NCBI RefSeq assembly: GCF_008632125.1
Contig: NZ_VWRN01000053.1
Span: 248,001-312,000, forward strand
Direction: 5' to 3'
DNA length: 64,000 nucleotides
Origin: Cupriavidus cauae
GTDB lineage: Bacteria; Pseudomonadota; Gammaproteobacteria; Burkholderiales; Burkholderiaceae
Positions 1 through 7,360 of the stretch are shown one piece after another. The first letter of the stretch is position 1. Each line of letters begins with the position of its first letter. The notes below the pieces were generated by a model. The model searched no databases. It was not told the DNA's origin and was given only the letters and a program-made list of their open reading frames with translations. Position numbers and translations under genes: made by a program.

Positions 1-1
1 G

Positions 2-388
2 CACCATGCGCTGGTCGAGGAGGCGCTGCGCACACCGTCGCTGTACGACGAGGCGATCCGGCTGATGGCGCGGCGCGGCTTCGCGATCGACGCGGCCTGC
101 CTCGAGCGCGACTGGACCGAGCCGGCCGGCTACAACGCCTCGGTCGAAGCCGCCTGGCTGGAGGTCTATCGCAAGCCCGAGGCGCACTGGGAGCTGTACG
201 AGCTCGGCGAGAAGTTCGTCGATCTCGAGGATGCCTTCCGCCAATGGCGCTTCCGCCATGTCACCACGGTGGAACGCGTGATCGGCTTCAAGCGCGGCAC
301 CGGCGGCACCGAGGGGGTCAGCTATCTGCGCAAGATGCTCGACATCGTGCTGTTCCCCGAACTGTGGAAGCTGCGCACGGACCTGTGA
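2..388 (+). CDS. kynA: Tryptophan 2,3-dioxygenase, C-terminal part
   Basis: The reading frame is open from the left edge of the window to its TGA stop, so the N-terminus lies outside. The visible 128 residues end in FKRGTGGTEGVSYLRKM and LFPELWKLRT. This is the conserved C-terminal signature of tryptophan 2,3-dioxygenase, the haem enzyme that opens the indole ring of tryptophan to N-formylkynurenine, the first step of the kynurenine pathway. The haem-ligand histidine region is not visible. A kynurenine pathway gene near glutaryl-CoA dehydrogenase fits aromatic amino acid catabolism, but the two are not in one operon because an iclR gene on the other strand lies between. Confidence 0.9.
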   Translation, partial: HHALVEEALRTPSLYDEAIRLMARRGFAIDAACLERDWTEPAGYNASVEAAWLEVYRKPEAHWELYELGEKFVDLEDAFRQWRFRHVTTVERVIGFKRGTGGTEGVSYLRKMLDIVLFPELWKLRTDL

Positions 389-460
389 TGGCGATCGCTC
401 GCTGAGCAGCCCCGGCGACCCGAGCGACTCGGATGACCGGGGCGGCCTCTGCGGCCGGCC

Positions 461-550
461 GGCCCGGCCACCTCAGCGGCCCGGCGGCCCGGCCACCTCA
501 GCGGCTCAGCGGCCCGGCCACCTCGGCTGCTCAGCGGCCCGGCCACCTCG
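461..550. repeat. Four copies of a GGCCCGGCCACCTC-type tandem repeat
   Basis: The 14-bp string GGCCCGGCCACCTC occurs four times at about 25-bp intervals, joined by variable AGCGGC-type linkers. The flanks up to about 600 continue as degenerate GCCTCGGCC repeats. The stretch 389-624 holds no gene and separates the convergent ends of kynA and the iclR gene. It could act as a weak transcription barrier, but no clear hairpin with a T-tract is seen. Confidence 0.75.
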
Positions 551-624
551 GCGGCTCAGCGGCTTCGGCCGCCTCGGCCGCCTCAGCGGCCCGAGCAACC
601 ACATCGGCCGGGACGCCGCCGCGC

Positions 625-1548
625 TCAGCGCGCGGCGCCCTCCGACAACCGCGCCGCCAGCGCGCGCAGCGCCGGGGCCAGCGTCTCGTGGAAGACCGCC
701 TCGTCGACGCTGCCATACGACGCGCTGCAGCTCAGCATGTGGATGTCCTTTTCGCCGATCGGCCGGAACGGCACCGCGCAGGCGTGGATGGCGGGATGCC
801 AGTCGCGGAACGAGGCCGCGTAACCGCGCTGCTCGGCCTCGGCCACCGCCGCCCGCATCGGCGCCTCCTGCGCCTTCCATTGCTCGGGATAGGCCTGCGC
901 GAATTCGGCCAGCAGCCGTTCCCGCTTCGGCCCGGGCAGCGCCGCCAGATAGGCCCGCCCCATCGAACTGGACACCAGCGACAGCCGCGATCCGACCCCC
1001 AGACCCAGCATCGAGCCGGCGTCGTTACGGATCGACTCCAGATAGATCACCTCGAGCCGCTCGCGCTTGCCGAGCGACACGGACACGCCATGGGTCTGCG
1101 CGAACGCCAGCATGTGCGGCCGCGCCAGCGCCACCACGTCGGAAGCCGACAGATAGGCAAAGCCCAGCGCCAGCACGCCGGCATCCAGCGCGTACTTGCC
1201 CAGGCTGTCGTCGTAGCGCAGATACCCCAGTTGCACCAGCGTACCGGCCAGGCGGCTGACGGTCGCCTTCGGCAGCCCGGTGCGGCGCACGAAGTCCTGG
1301 TTGCCGAGCATCGACTCGCCGGTGCGAAAGCACCGCAGCAGCTCCAGGCCGCGGGCCAGCGCGGTGACGAAGTTCGGGTCGCTCTCGCGCGCGGCGCGCT
1401 CCGACCCGGGCTCGGTGGCCTTGGTGGCCTTGGTGGCCTTGGTGGCCTTGGTGGCCTCCGCGGCCGGAGGGCTCTTTGCGGCCGGGGTGGCTGCGGCGGC
1501 CGCATTCCCGGTGCTGGCGGCGGAGGAAAGCACGTCGGAGTTGGCCAC
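625..1548 (-). CDS. IclR-family transcriptional regulator
   Basis: This 307-residue protein has an N-terminal winged helix-turn-helix at about residues 60-120, with recognition helix LPKATVSRLAGTL, and a C-terminal effector domain from about residue 125 to 300, as in IclR regulators. It diverges from gcdH, and a perfect palindrome lies between them, so it most likely controls gcdH and itself. The effector is unknown; a glutarate or aromatic-acid intermediate is an inference. Residues 31-46 are a threonine-lysine-alanine repeat encoded by a 9-bp tandem array, placed in a low-complexity linker ahead of the DNA-binding domain. IclR proteins usually have 250-280 residues, and this linker accounts for the extra length. 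A shorter start inside the linker cannot be excluded. Confidence 0.9.
   Translation of the reverse strand: MANSDVLSSAASTGNAAAAATPAAKSPPAAEATKATKATKATKATEPGSERAARESDPNFVTALARGLELLRCFRTGESMLGNQDFVRRTGLPKATVSRLAGTLVQLGYLRYDDSLGKYALDAGVLALGFAYLSASDVVALARPHMLAFAQTHGVSVSLGKRERLEVIYLESIRNDAGSMLGLGVGSRLSLVSSSMGRAYLAALPGPKRERLLAEFAQAYPEQWKAQEAPMRAAVAEAEQRGYAASFRDWHPAIHACAVPFRPIGEKDIHMLSCSASYGSVDEAVFHETLAPALRALAARLSEGAAR
1413..1456. repeat. 9-bp in-frame tandem repeat in the iclR gene
   Basis: The unit TTGGTGGCC occurs four times perfectly, preceded by one degenerate copy. On the coding strand it gives repeated Thr-Lys-Ala. The unit is a multiple of three, so copy-number change would lengthen the linker without shifting the frame. 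Confidence 0.9.
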
Positions 1549-1602
1549 GGCGGGCTCCTGGTCGAAAGGCGGTGAACGAAGTCGGGAGGCCCGGGCGGGC
1601 TG

Positions 1603-1664
1603 TTGCCGGCCGGACGCTTTGCGCTATACTAACGCATCGGAACACGGTTCCGCAATGCGGAACC
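1603..1664 (+). promoter_or_regulatory. gcdH promoter with IclR-type operator palindrome
   Basis: A sigma-70-like promoter is visible as TTGCCG (1603-1608), a 16-bp spacer and TATACT (1625-1630). Just downstream, at 1646-1664, is GGTTCCGCAATGCGGAACC, a perfect 9+1+9 inverted repeat. IclR-family operators typically contain TTCCGC/GCGGAA half-sites, so this is the likely binding site of the divergent regulator. Its place near the transcription start suggests repression relieved by an effector. The gcdH ribosome-binding site (AAGGAGA) follows at about 1765. Confidence 0.75.
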
Positions 1665-1777
1665 TTAAAACGAGACCGGCAGCGCCCCGCCAGCCGGTCC
1701 GCCGCGCCCGATCACCCATTCCATTTCAAGTTCAATCACGCTGACCCGCGTTCACCGCTCTACCGAAGGAGACCTCG

Positions 1778-2980
1778 ATGGCCGCCAACGCCGAATTCCA
1801 CTGGGCCGACCCGCTGCTGCTCGATCAGCAACTGACCGCCGACGAGCGCATGGTGCGCGACGCCGCCGCGGCTTACTGCCAGGACAAGCTGATGCCGCGC
1901 GTGCTGGAGTCGTTCCGGCATGAAAAGACCGACGCGACCATCTTCCGCGAGATGGGCGAACTCGGCCTGCTCGGCCCGACCATTCCCGAGCAGTACGGCG
2001 GCCCCGGACTGAACTACGTCAGCTATGGCCTGATCGCGCGCGAGGTCGAGCGTGTCGATTCGGGCTATCGCTCGATGATGAGCGTGCAGTCGTCGCTGGT
2101 GATGGTGCCGATCTACGAATTCGGCAGCGAGGCGCAGAAGCAAAAGTACCTGCCCAAGCTGGCCACCGGCGAATGGATCGGCTGCTTCGGCCTGACCGAG
2201 CCGAACCACGGCTCCGACCCCGGCTCGATGGTGACGCGCGCGAAGAAGGTCGACGGCGGCTACGAGCTGAGCGGCGCCAAGATGTGGATCACCAACTCGC
2301 CGATCGCCGACGTGTTCGTGGTGTGGGCGAAGCTCGCCGACGATCCGCAGAACGGCGGCAAGGAAACCATCCGCGGCTTCATCCTGGAAAAGGGCTGGAA
2401 GGGCCTGAGCGCGCCGGCGATTCACGGCAAGGTCGGCCTGCGCACCTCGATCACCGGCGAGATCGTCATGGACCAGGTGTTCGTGCCGGAAGAGAACCTG
2501 ATGCCTGGCGTCAGCGGCCTGAAGGGTCCGTTCACCTGCCTGAACTCGGCCCGCTACGGCATCGCCTGGGGCGCGCTGGGTGCGGCCGAATTCTGCTGGC
2601 ATACCGCGCGCCAGTACACGCTGGACCGCAAGCAGTTCGGCCGCCCGCTGGCCGCGACCCAGCTGGTGCAGAAGAAGCTGGCCGACATGCAGACCGAGAT
2701 CACGCTGGGCCTGCAGGGCTGCCTGCGCCTGGGCCGGATGAAGGACGAGGGCACCGCGGCGGTCGAGATCACCTCGATCATGAAGCGCAATTCGTGCGGC
2801 AAGTCGCTCGACATCGCCCGCGTGGCGCGCGACATGCTGGGCGGCAACGGCATCTCGGACGAGTTCGGCGTGATCCGCCATGTGGTCAACCTCGAGGTGG
2901 TCAACACCTACGAGGGCACGCACGACATCCACGCGCTGATCCTTGGCCGCGCGCAGACCGGCATCCAGGCCTTCTTCTGA
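1778..2980 (+). CDS. gcdH: Glutaryl-CoA dehydrogenase
   Basis: This 400-residue flavoprotein of the acyl-CoA dehydrogenase superfamily oxidatively decarboxylates glutaryl-CoA to crotonyl-CoA, passing electrons to ETF, in lysine, hydroxylysine and tryptophan degradation. Seen directly are the FAD/substrate motif CFGLTEPNHGSDPGS, the family string LGGNGISDEF, and the C-terminal NTYEGTHDIHALILGRA, in which Glu379 is the expected catalytic base. Length and motifs match GcdH rather than short-chain acyl-CoA dehydrogenases. A good ribosome-binding site precedes the ATG. The gene is transcribed alone, divergent from the IclR regulator. Confidence 0.95.
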   Translation: MAANAEFHWADPLLLDQQLTADERMVRDAAAAYCQDKLMPRVLESFRHEKTDATIFREMGELGLLGPTIPEQYGGPGLNYVSYGLIAREVERVDSGYRSMMSVQSSLVMVPIYEFGSEAQKQKYLPKLATGEWIGCFGLTEPNHGSDPGSMVTRAKKVDGGYELSGAKMWITNSPIADVFVVWAKLADDPQNGGKETIRGFILEKGWKGLSAPAIHGKVGLRTSITGEIVMDQVFVPEENLMPGVSGLKGPFTCLNSARYGIAWGALGAAEFCWHTARQYTLDRKQFGRPLAATQLVQKKLADMQTEITLGLQGCLRLGRMKDEGTAAVEITSIMKRNSCGKSLDIARVARDMLGGNGISDEFGVIRHVVNLEVVNTYEGTHDIHALILGRAQTGIQAFF

Positions 2981-3025
2981 ACGGCTCCGGAATGACCCCG
3001 GCCGAGCCAGTGCGCACGGCCCAAT

Positions 3026-3050
3026 AAAAAGGCCCGGCTGTCGCCGGGCC
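3026..3050 (-). terminator. Rho-independent terminator, leftward
   Basis: An 8-bp GC stem (3031-3038 with 3043-3050, loop TGTC) is followed on the minus strand by five T. It would end leftward transcription from the peroxiredoxin locus. Rightward it has no T-tract. The 200 bp between it and the peroxiredoxin stop are a T/C-biased low-complexity run without a gene. Confidence 0.75.
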
Positions 3051-3253
3051 AAAGCACACTACCAAGGAGACGACGGGCGAACCCGTCGGTACGACACCGT
3101 TGGCGCCGCGCCGGCCCCGCTTGCATCGCGCGGGGCGGCGCGGCGTTTCTCGTTTCTGGTTCTCGCTTCTGTTTATCGCTGCGGTTTCCCGCTGCGTTTA
3201 TCGTTGCGGTTTCTCGCCGCGATTCTTGCGCTGTTTCTCGTGCAGCCGATGGC

Positions 3254-3897
3254 TTACTGCTGCTTGTCCGGCTGCGGCGTCATCCGCAGGTACGGGCGCA
3301 GCGCCTTGTAGCCCTTCGGGAACTTCTGCTTGATCACCTCTTCGTCCTTCAACGACGGCACGATGACCACGTCCTCGCCCTGCTGCCAGTTGCCCGGCGT
3401 CGCCACGCTGTGCTTGTCGGTCAGCTGCAGCGAATCGATGACGCGCAGGATCTCGTTGAAGTTGCGGCCGGTGCTGGCCGGATAGGTAATGATCAGCCGC
3501 ACCTTCTTGTTCGGATCGATCACGAACAGCGAGCGCACCGTCAGCGTCTCGTTGGCGTTCGGATGAATCATGTCGTAGAGCTCGGACACCTTGCGGTCGG
3601 CGTCGGCCAGGTCGGGAAATTGACCTGGCAGCCCTGGGTGTCGTTGATGTCCTCGATCCAGCGCTGATGGGACTCGACCGGGTCTACCGACAGCGCGATC
3701 GCCTTGACGTTGCGCCTGGCGAACTCGTCCTTGAGCTTGGCCGTCAGTCCCAGTTCGGTCGTGCAGACCGGGGTGAAGTCCGCCGGATGGGAGAACAGCA
3801 CGCCCCAGCTGTTGCCCAGCCATTCATGAAAGCGGATGCGGCCTTCGCTGGAATCCTGTTCGAAGTCCGGCGCAATGTCGCCTAGCCTGAGTGCCAT
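3254..3897 (-). pseudogene. 1-Cys peroxiredoxin (Prx6 type), frameshifted
   Basis: Two overlapping reading frames together make one peroxiredoxin of about 213 residues. The first frame carries the start and the peroxidatic cysteine in PADFTPVCTTELG (Cys45). It continues to QGCQVNFP and then runs out of frame. The second frame continues with ADADRKVSELYDMIHP through a normal C-terminus (LRPYLRMTPQPDKQQ). The break lies near 3611, where one base appears to be missing (expected CCGATCCTGG, present CCGACCTGG on the coding strand). Prx6-type enzymes reduce hydroperoxides with a single conserved cysteine. Everything outside the break is intact, so this is either a very recent null mutation or a sequencing error. 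A GGAGG ribosome-binding site precedes the ATG. Confidence 0.85.
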
Positions 3898-4188
3898 GGT
3901 TGCCTCCTTGCCTGTCGGTCGTCAGTGGTCTGTCGGATGTTGCTTGCCTCCGGGCCGCCAGCGCCCGGACTCAGACCAGTCTATTCCGATTGCGGTGAGA
4001 CACAAACAAATATAAAGTCACTACAACATCACGCGAAGTCATTTGCCGAATCGATGGTCGAAGGCTTTGGCGTGACGCCGAAACCCGCCGCCACCTCGCG
4101 ATCCGGGGACGCGCCGGACGGGCGCGCGACGCCCGACGGCGTGCCGGCCGATAAAAACCGCTCAGGTTTGCATCGCGCTGCGCCGATG

Positions 4189-4207
4189 TCCTACATGACT
4201 TGTAGGA
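4189..4207. promoter_or_regulatory. Palindrome upstream of the yqjD-like operon
   Basis: TCCTACA-TGACT-TGTAGGA is a perfect 7-bp inverted repeat with a 5-bp centre, placed just upstream of the predicted -35 box. Its position suggests an activator or repressor site for the membrane-protein operon. The rest of 3898-4304 contains no gene; it holds the promoters of the divergent peroxiredoxin and yqjD-like genes and an AT-rich patch near 4000-4030. Confidence 0.5.
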
Positions 4208-4216
4208 CTCGCTGTC

Positions 4217-4246
4217 TTGAAACCATTGCAGACCGCCGCATATCCT
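4217..4246 (+). promoter_or_regulatory. Predicted promoter of the yqjD-like operon
   Basis: TTGAAA (4217-4222) and TATCCT (4241-4246) are separated by 18 bp, a reasonable sigma-70 promoter about 60 bp upstream of the first start codon. Confidence 0.5.
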
Positions 4247-4304
4247 AGGAAATGCTTGGACCGCAGCAAGGCGAAGACACCCTACGAGAGCGAGGAAGGC
4301 CAAC

Positions 4305-4622
4305 ATGCAACTATCCGAAACAACCGCCCGCAACCAGGAGAAACTGATGAGCGATGTCAAAACCGTCCTGTCCGATGCCGAGGAACTGCTCAAGCAAGCC
4401 GCCTCGACCACCGGCGAGAAGGCCGCCGAACTGCGCGAGCGTGGCATGGGCCTGCTGAAGCAAGCCAAGGAAAAAGCGCAGGATCTGCAGGACGCCGTCG
4501 TCACCAAGAGCAAGGCCGCGGCCCGCGCCACCGACGACTACGTACACGACCATCCCTGGCGCGCGGTCGGCATCGCCGCCGGCGCCGGTCTGCTGATCGG
4601 CCTGTTGCTGAACCGCAAGTAA
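4305..4622 (+). CDS. DUF883 (ElaB/YqjD) inner-membrane stress protein
   Basis: This 105-residue protein has a long charged amphipathic helix region rich in Ala, Lys and Glu (residues 10-75), then the conserved HDHPWRAVGIAAGAGLLIGLLL with a C-terminal membrane anchor. This is the hallmark of the ElaB/YqjD family, C-tail-anchored proteins that in E. coli bind ribosomes in stationary phase. Two starts are possible: ATG 4305 with AGGAAGG ahead, and ATG 4347 with AGGAGA ahead, giving 91 residues. It is first in an operon with a YqjE-like gene and a third membrane gene. Confidence 0.88.
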   Translation: MQLSETTARNQEKLMSDVKTVLSDAEELLKQAASTTGEKAAELRERGMGLLKQAKEKAQDLQDAVVTKSKAAARATDDYVHDHPWRAVGIAAGAGLLIGLLLNRK

Positions 4623-4812
4623 AACCAGCCGGTCGGGCCGCTGGACCCGCAACCTGCGGGTTCCCGCGCCCGACCGCGACTTGCCGGCCTGCGCGCCGGC
4701 GCCCTTCCGGAGCACCCCGTTCGCGGGCGCTCCCGGCGCGCCGATCGCGCAGGCCCCCTCCTGCCGGGTGCCGCAACGCGGCGCATGACGACACTCCAAT
4801 CAGCGGAACCGC

Positions 4813-5193
4813 ATGACCGACGACACCTCCTCACCCAAGTTACTGGACTCGCTGCGCACGCTGGGCAGCTCGGTGGCGGCGATGGTGCAGACCCGGCTGG
4901 AACTGGCCAGCGTCGAACTCTCCGAGGAAAAATCACGGCTGTTGCGCATGGCGCTGCTGGCGCTGGTCGGCCTGGTGTTCTTCGGCCTCGCCCTGTTCGC
5001 GCTGACAGGCCTGGTCGTGCTGCTGTTCTGGGACAACTACCGGGTGCAGGCGCTGGGCGCGGTGATCGTGGTCTATCTGCTGCTCGGCGGCGGGTGCCTG
5101 CTCGCCGCGCGCAATATCGTTCGCCATTCCCCGCCGATGTTCGAAGCCACGCTGGCCGAAATCGACAAGGACCGGGAGAGCCTGCGCCAATGA
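4813..5193 (+). CDS. YqjE-like phage-holin-family membrane protein
   Basis: This 126-residue protein has an N-terminal amphipathic segment (LLDSLRTLGSSVAAMVQTRL) followed by two strongly hydrophobic spans at about residues 48-75 and 80-100, and a charged tail. It matches the Phage_holin_3_6/YqjE family, which usually follows yqjD-type genes. The function is not established; association with the DUF883 protein at the inner membrane is inferred from conserved neighbourhood. Its stop overlaps the next start (ATGA), so translation is coupled. The 190 bp before it contain no gene. Confidence 0.85.
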   Translation: MTDDTSSPKLLDSLRTLGSSVAAMVQTRLELASVELSEEKSRLLRMALLALVGLVFFGLALFALTGLVVLLFWDNYRVQALGAVIVVYLLLGGGCLLAARNIVRHSPPMFEATLAEIDKDRESLRQ

Positions 5194-5849
5194 CCCCGAC
5201 CCCCGCTCCGACTCCGATTCCGTCCCCTTCCCCGGCCCCGACCGCGGGCGCTGCGCCGGTCCCGGCGCCAACACCATCCGCGGGATCGTCCGCCGACGCC
5301 TACGCCGCGCCGTCGGCCACGGCGCTGGACGAAGCCGGCCTGCCGCCGATGCCGCCGACCGGTGTCGGCGCGCGGACCGCGCGCTCCGAACCGCCGGCAC
5401 GCCGGCGCACGGCCCGCGAAGTCCGCTTGCCGCTGGCGGTCCGCAAGGAGTTGCTGATCACGCGCGCGGCGCTCGAGCGCTACGACTGCGCGCAGTCGCT
5501 CGCCGACGTGCGCGCCAGCGTCCGCAACATCGGCCGAATCGGCGCCTGGTTGCCGCGCATGGCGCGGCCGCAGTCGATGTGGAAGCTGCTGGGCCTGGCC
5601 AAGGACTATCCGATCGTGGGATCGGCCCTGTCGCTGGCGCTGCCGTTGATGCGCCGCGTGCCGGTGCTGCGCTGGGGCTGGAAGCTGTCCAAGCTGGGTG
5701 CCGTCGCCGGCGCCGGCTATTGGGCCTACCGGACCTGGCAGCAGGCGCGCTCGCAGACGCCCGAGGGCAATGTCCCCGCGCCGAGCACCGCCCGCGGCGA
5801 CGCCGCCGCGCGCACCGATACCGGTTTTCACGATCCGCTGGTACGCTGA
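5190..5849 (+). CDS. Proline-rich membrane-associated protein, third gene of the yqjDE operon
   Basis: This 219-residue protein begins at an ATG overlapping the yqjE-like stop. Residues 1-45 are a Pro/Thr/Ala-rich low-complexity tail of repeated P-x-P. Residues 75-140 are basic and helical, and residues 135-180 contain two moderately hydrophobic segments (VGSALSLALPLMRRVP and LGAVAGAGYWAYRTW). I do not recognise a named family with certainty. In this position E. coli has the small yqjK, and comparable betaproteobacterial operons have an uncharacterised third gene. The role is unknown; co-translation with yqjE suggests the products act together in the envelope. Confidence 0.7.
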   Translation: MTPTPAPTPIPSPSPAPTAGAAPVPAPTPSAGSSADAYAAPSATALDEAGLPPMPPTGVGARTARSEPPARRRTAREVRLPLAVRKELLITRAALERYDCAQSLADVRASVRNIGRIGAWLPRMARPQSMWKLLGLAKDYPIVGSALSLALPLMRRVPVLRWGWKLSKLGAVAGAGYWAYRTWQQARSQTPEGNVPAPSTARGDAAARTDTGFHDPLVR

Positions 5850-5976
5850 GCCGTCGCGCCCGCCGCGGGAAGCCCGATTGCACTGGCATCCGCGCGGCAA
5901 CCGGGCGCGGGCCCGCCCGCGCATCGCCCATTCATCGCGTGTCTTCGACACCTCGACACCTCGACACTGAGCCGCC

Positions 5977-7074
5977 ATGCACCAGAAGGCCTTCTACATC
6001 CTGTTGGCCATCGTCACCATCGCCTTCTTCTGGGTGCTTCAGCCGTTTTTCGGCGCGGTATTCTGGGGCGTGATCCTGGCGATCATCTTCACCCCGCTGA
6101 ACAATCTGCTGACGCGCAAGATGCGCGGCCGCGCCAACCTGGCCTCGCTGATCACGCTGCTGCTGTGCCTGCTGGTGGTGGTGCTGCCGATGTTCCTGGT
6201 CACCGCCTCGCTGCTCAATGAAACCACCGCGGTGGTGCACCAGATCCGCTCCGGCCATATCAATTTCACCGCCTATTTCGAACAGGCCGTGGCGGCGCTG
6301 CCGTCGAGCCTGAACTCGGCGCTGACCCGGCTCGAGCTGAACGACGTCGCCTCGATCCAGGAAAAGCTCGCCACCGCGGCCGGACAGATCAGCCAGTACC
6401 TCGCCACGCAGGCGCTCAGCATCGGCCAGAACACCTTCCAGTTCGTCATCAGCTTCGGCGTGATGCTGTATCTGCTGTTCTTCCTGCTGCGCGACGGCGC
6501 CAAGCTGACCCGGCGCATTCGCCTGGCGCTGCCGCTGAGCGAGGAGCACAAGCAGATGCTGCTGCTGAAGTTCACCGGCGTGATCCGCGCGACCATCAAG
6601 GGCAATCTCGCCGTGGCCGCGCTGCAGGGCCTGCTCGGCGGCGTGCTGTTCGCGGTGCTCGGCATCCAGGGCGCGGTGCTGTGGGGCGTGGTGATGGCGG
6701 TGCTGTCGCTGCTGCCGGCGGTCGGCGCGGGGCTGATCTGGGGACCGGTCGCGATCTATTTCCTGCTGACTGGCGTGCTGTGGAAGGGCATCACGGTGAT
6801 CGCGTTCGGCGCGCTGGTGATCGGCGCCGTCGACAACGTGCTGCGCCCGATCCTGGTCGGCAAGGACACCAAGATGCCCGACTGGGTGATCCTGATCTCG
6901 ACGCTGGGCGGCATGGCGCTGTTCGGCATCAACGGCTTCGTGATCGGACCGCTGATCGCGGCGCTGTTCATCGCCAGCTGGGACCTGTTCGTGTCGATGC
7001 GCGAGACCGAGTCGAACACGACGACGAAGACCCCGCCCACCCCGCCGACCCAGCCTCCGACGCCGAGCCGCTGA
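5977..7074 (+). CDS. AI-2E family transporter (PerM/YdiK-like permease)
   Basis: This 365-residue polytopic membrane protein has hydrophobic segments at about residues 8-25, 30-50, 60-85, 150-175, 205-260 and 265-335. It has the family hallmarks FFLLRDGAKLTRRIRLALPL before the central helices and PILVGKDTKMPDWVILISTLGGMALFGINGFVIGPLIAAL near the C-terminus, read here as separate short motifs. AI-2E family members are putative exporters or cation antiporters; the substrate here is unknown. The last 25 residues are a Thr/Pro-rich tail. It is transcribed alone and followed by a strong terminator. Confidence 0.88.
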   Translation: MHQKAFYILLAIVTIAFFWVLQPFFGAVFWGVILAIIFTPLNNLLTRKMRGRANLASLITLLLCLLVVVLPMFLVTASLLNETTAVVHQIRSGHINFTAYFEQAVAALPSSLNSALTRLELNDVASIQEKLATAAGQISQYLATQALSIGQNTFQFVISFGVMLYLLFFLLRDGAKLTRRIRLALPLSEEHKQMLLLKFTGVIRATIKGNLAVAALQGLLGGVLFAVLGIQGAVLWGVVMAVLSLLPAVGAGLIWGPVAIYFLLTGVLWKGITVIAFGALVIGAVDNVLRPILVGKDTKMPDWVILISTLGGMALFGINGFVIGPLIAALFIASWDLFVSMRETESNTTTKTPPTPPTQPPTPSR

Positions 7075-7160
7075 AAGCCTTGCCTTGCCCGGCCGCAACG
7101 GTCGGGTCGGGACACCATGCACGGCTGGGACCAGTACGCCCGGGACACCATGCGCCATGC

Positions 7161-7193
7161 AAAAAGGGCCTGTGACTTGCGCCACAGGCCCTT
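7161..7193. terminator. Bidirectional terminator between the permease and tRNA-Lys
   Basis: An 11-bp stem (AAGGGCCTGTG at 7164-7174 with its complement at 7183-7193, 8-nt loop) is flanked by A5 on the left and TTCTTC on the right. It can stop rightward transcription from the permease and leftward transcription of tRNA-Lys. Confidence 0.85.
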
Positions 7194-7203
7194 CTTCAAT
7201 ACT

Positions 7204-7279
7204 TGGTGGGTCGTGCAGGATTCGAACCTGCGACCAACGGATTAAAAGTCCGCTGCTCTACCGGCTGAGCTAACGACCC
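7204..7279 (-). tRNA. tRNA-Lys (anticodon UUU)
   Basis: On the minus strand the sequence starts GGGTCGTTAGCTCAG and folds into a full cloverleaf. It has a 7-bp acceptor stem, an anticodon loop CTTTTAA with anticodon TTT, the T-loop GGTTCGAATCC, and an encoded CCA end. The length is 76 nt. Confidence 0.97.
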
Positions 7280-7360
7280 GAAAAAACCGAAGCCGCGATT
7301 ATAGTCATTGCTGACTGATCATGTCAACGGCACTGCCCTTGGCGGCGTCGGCATGGCCGT

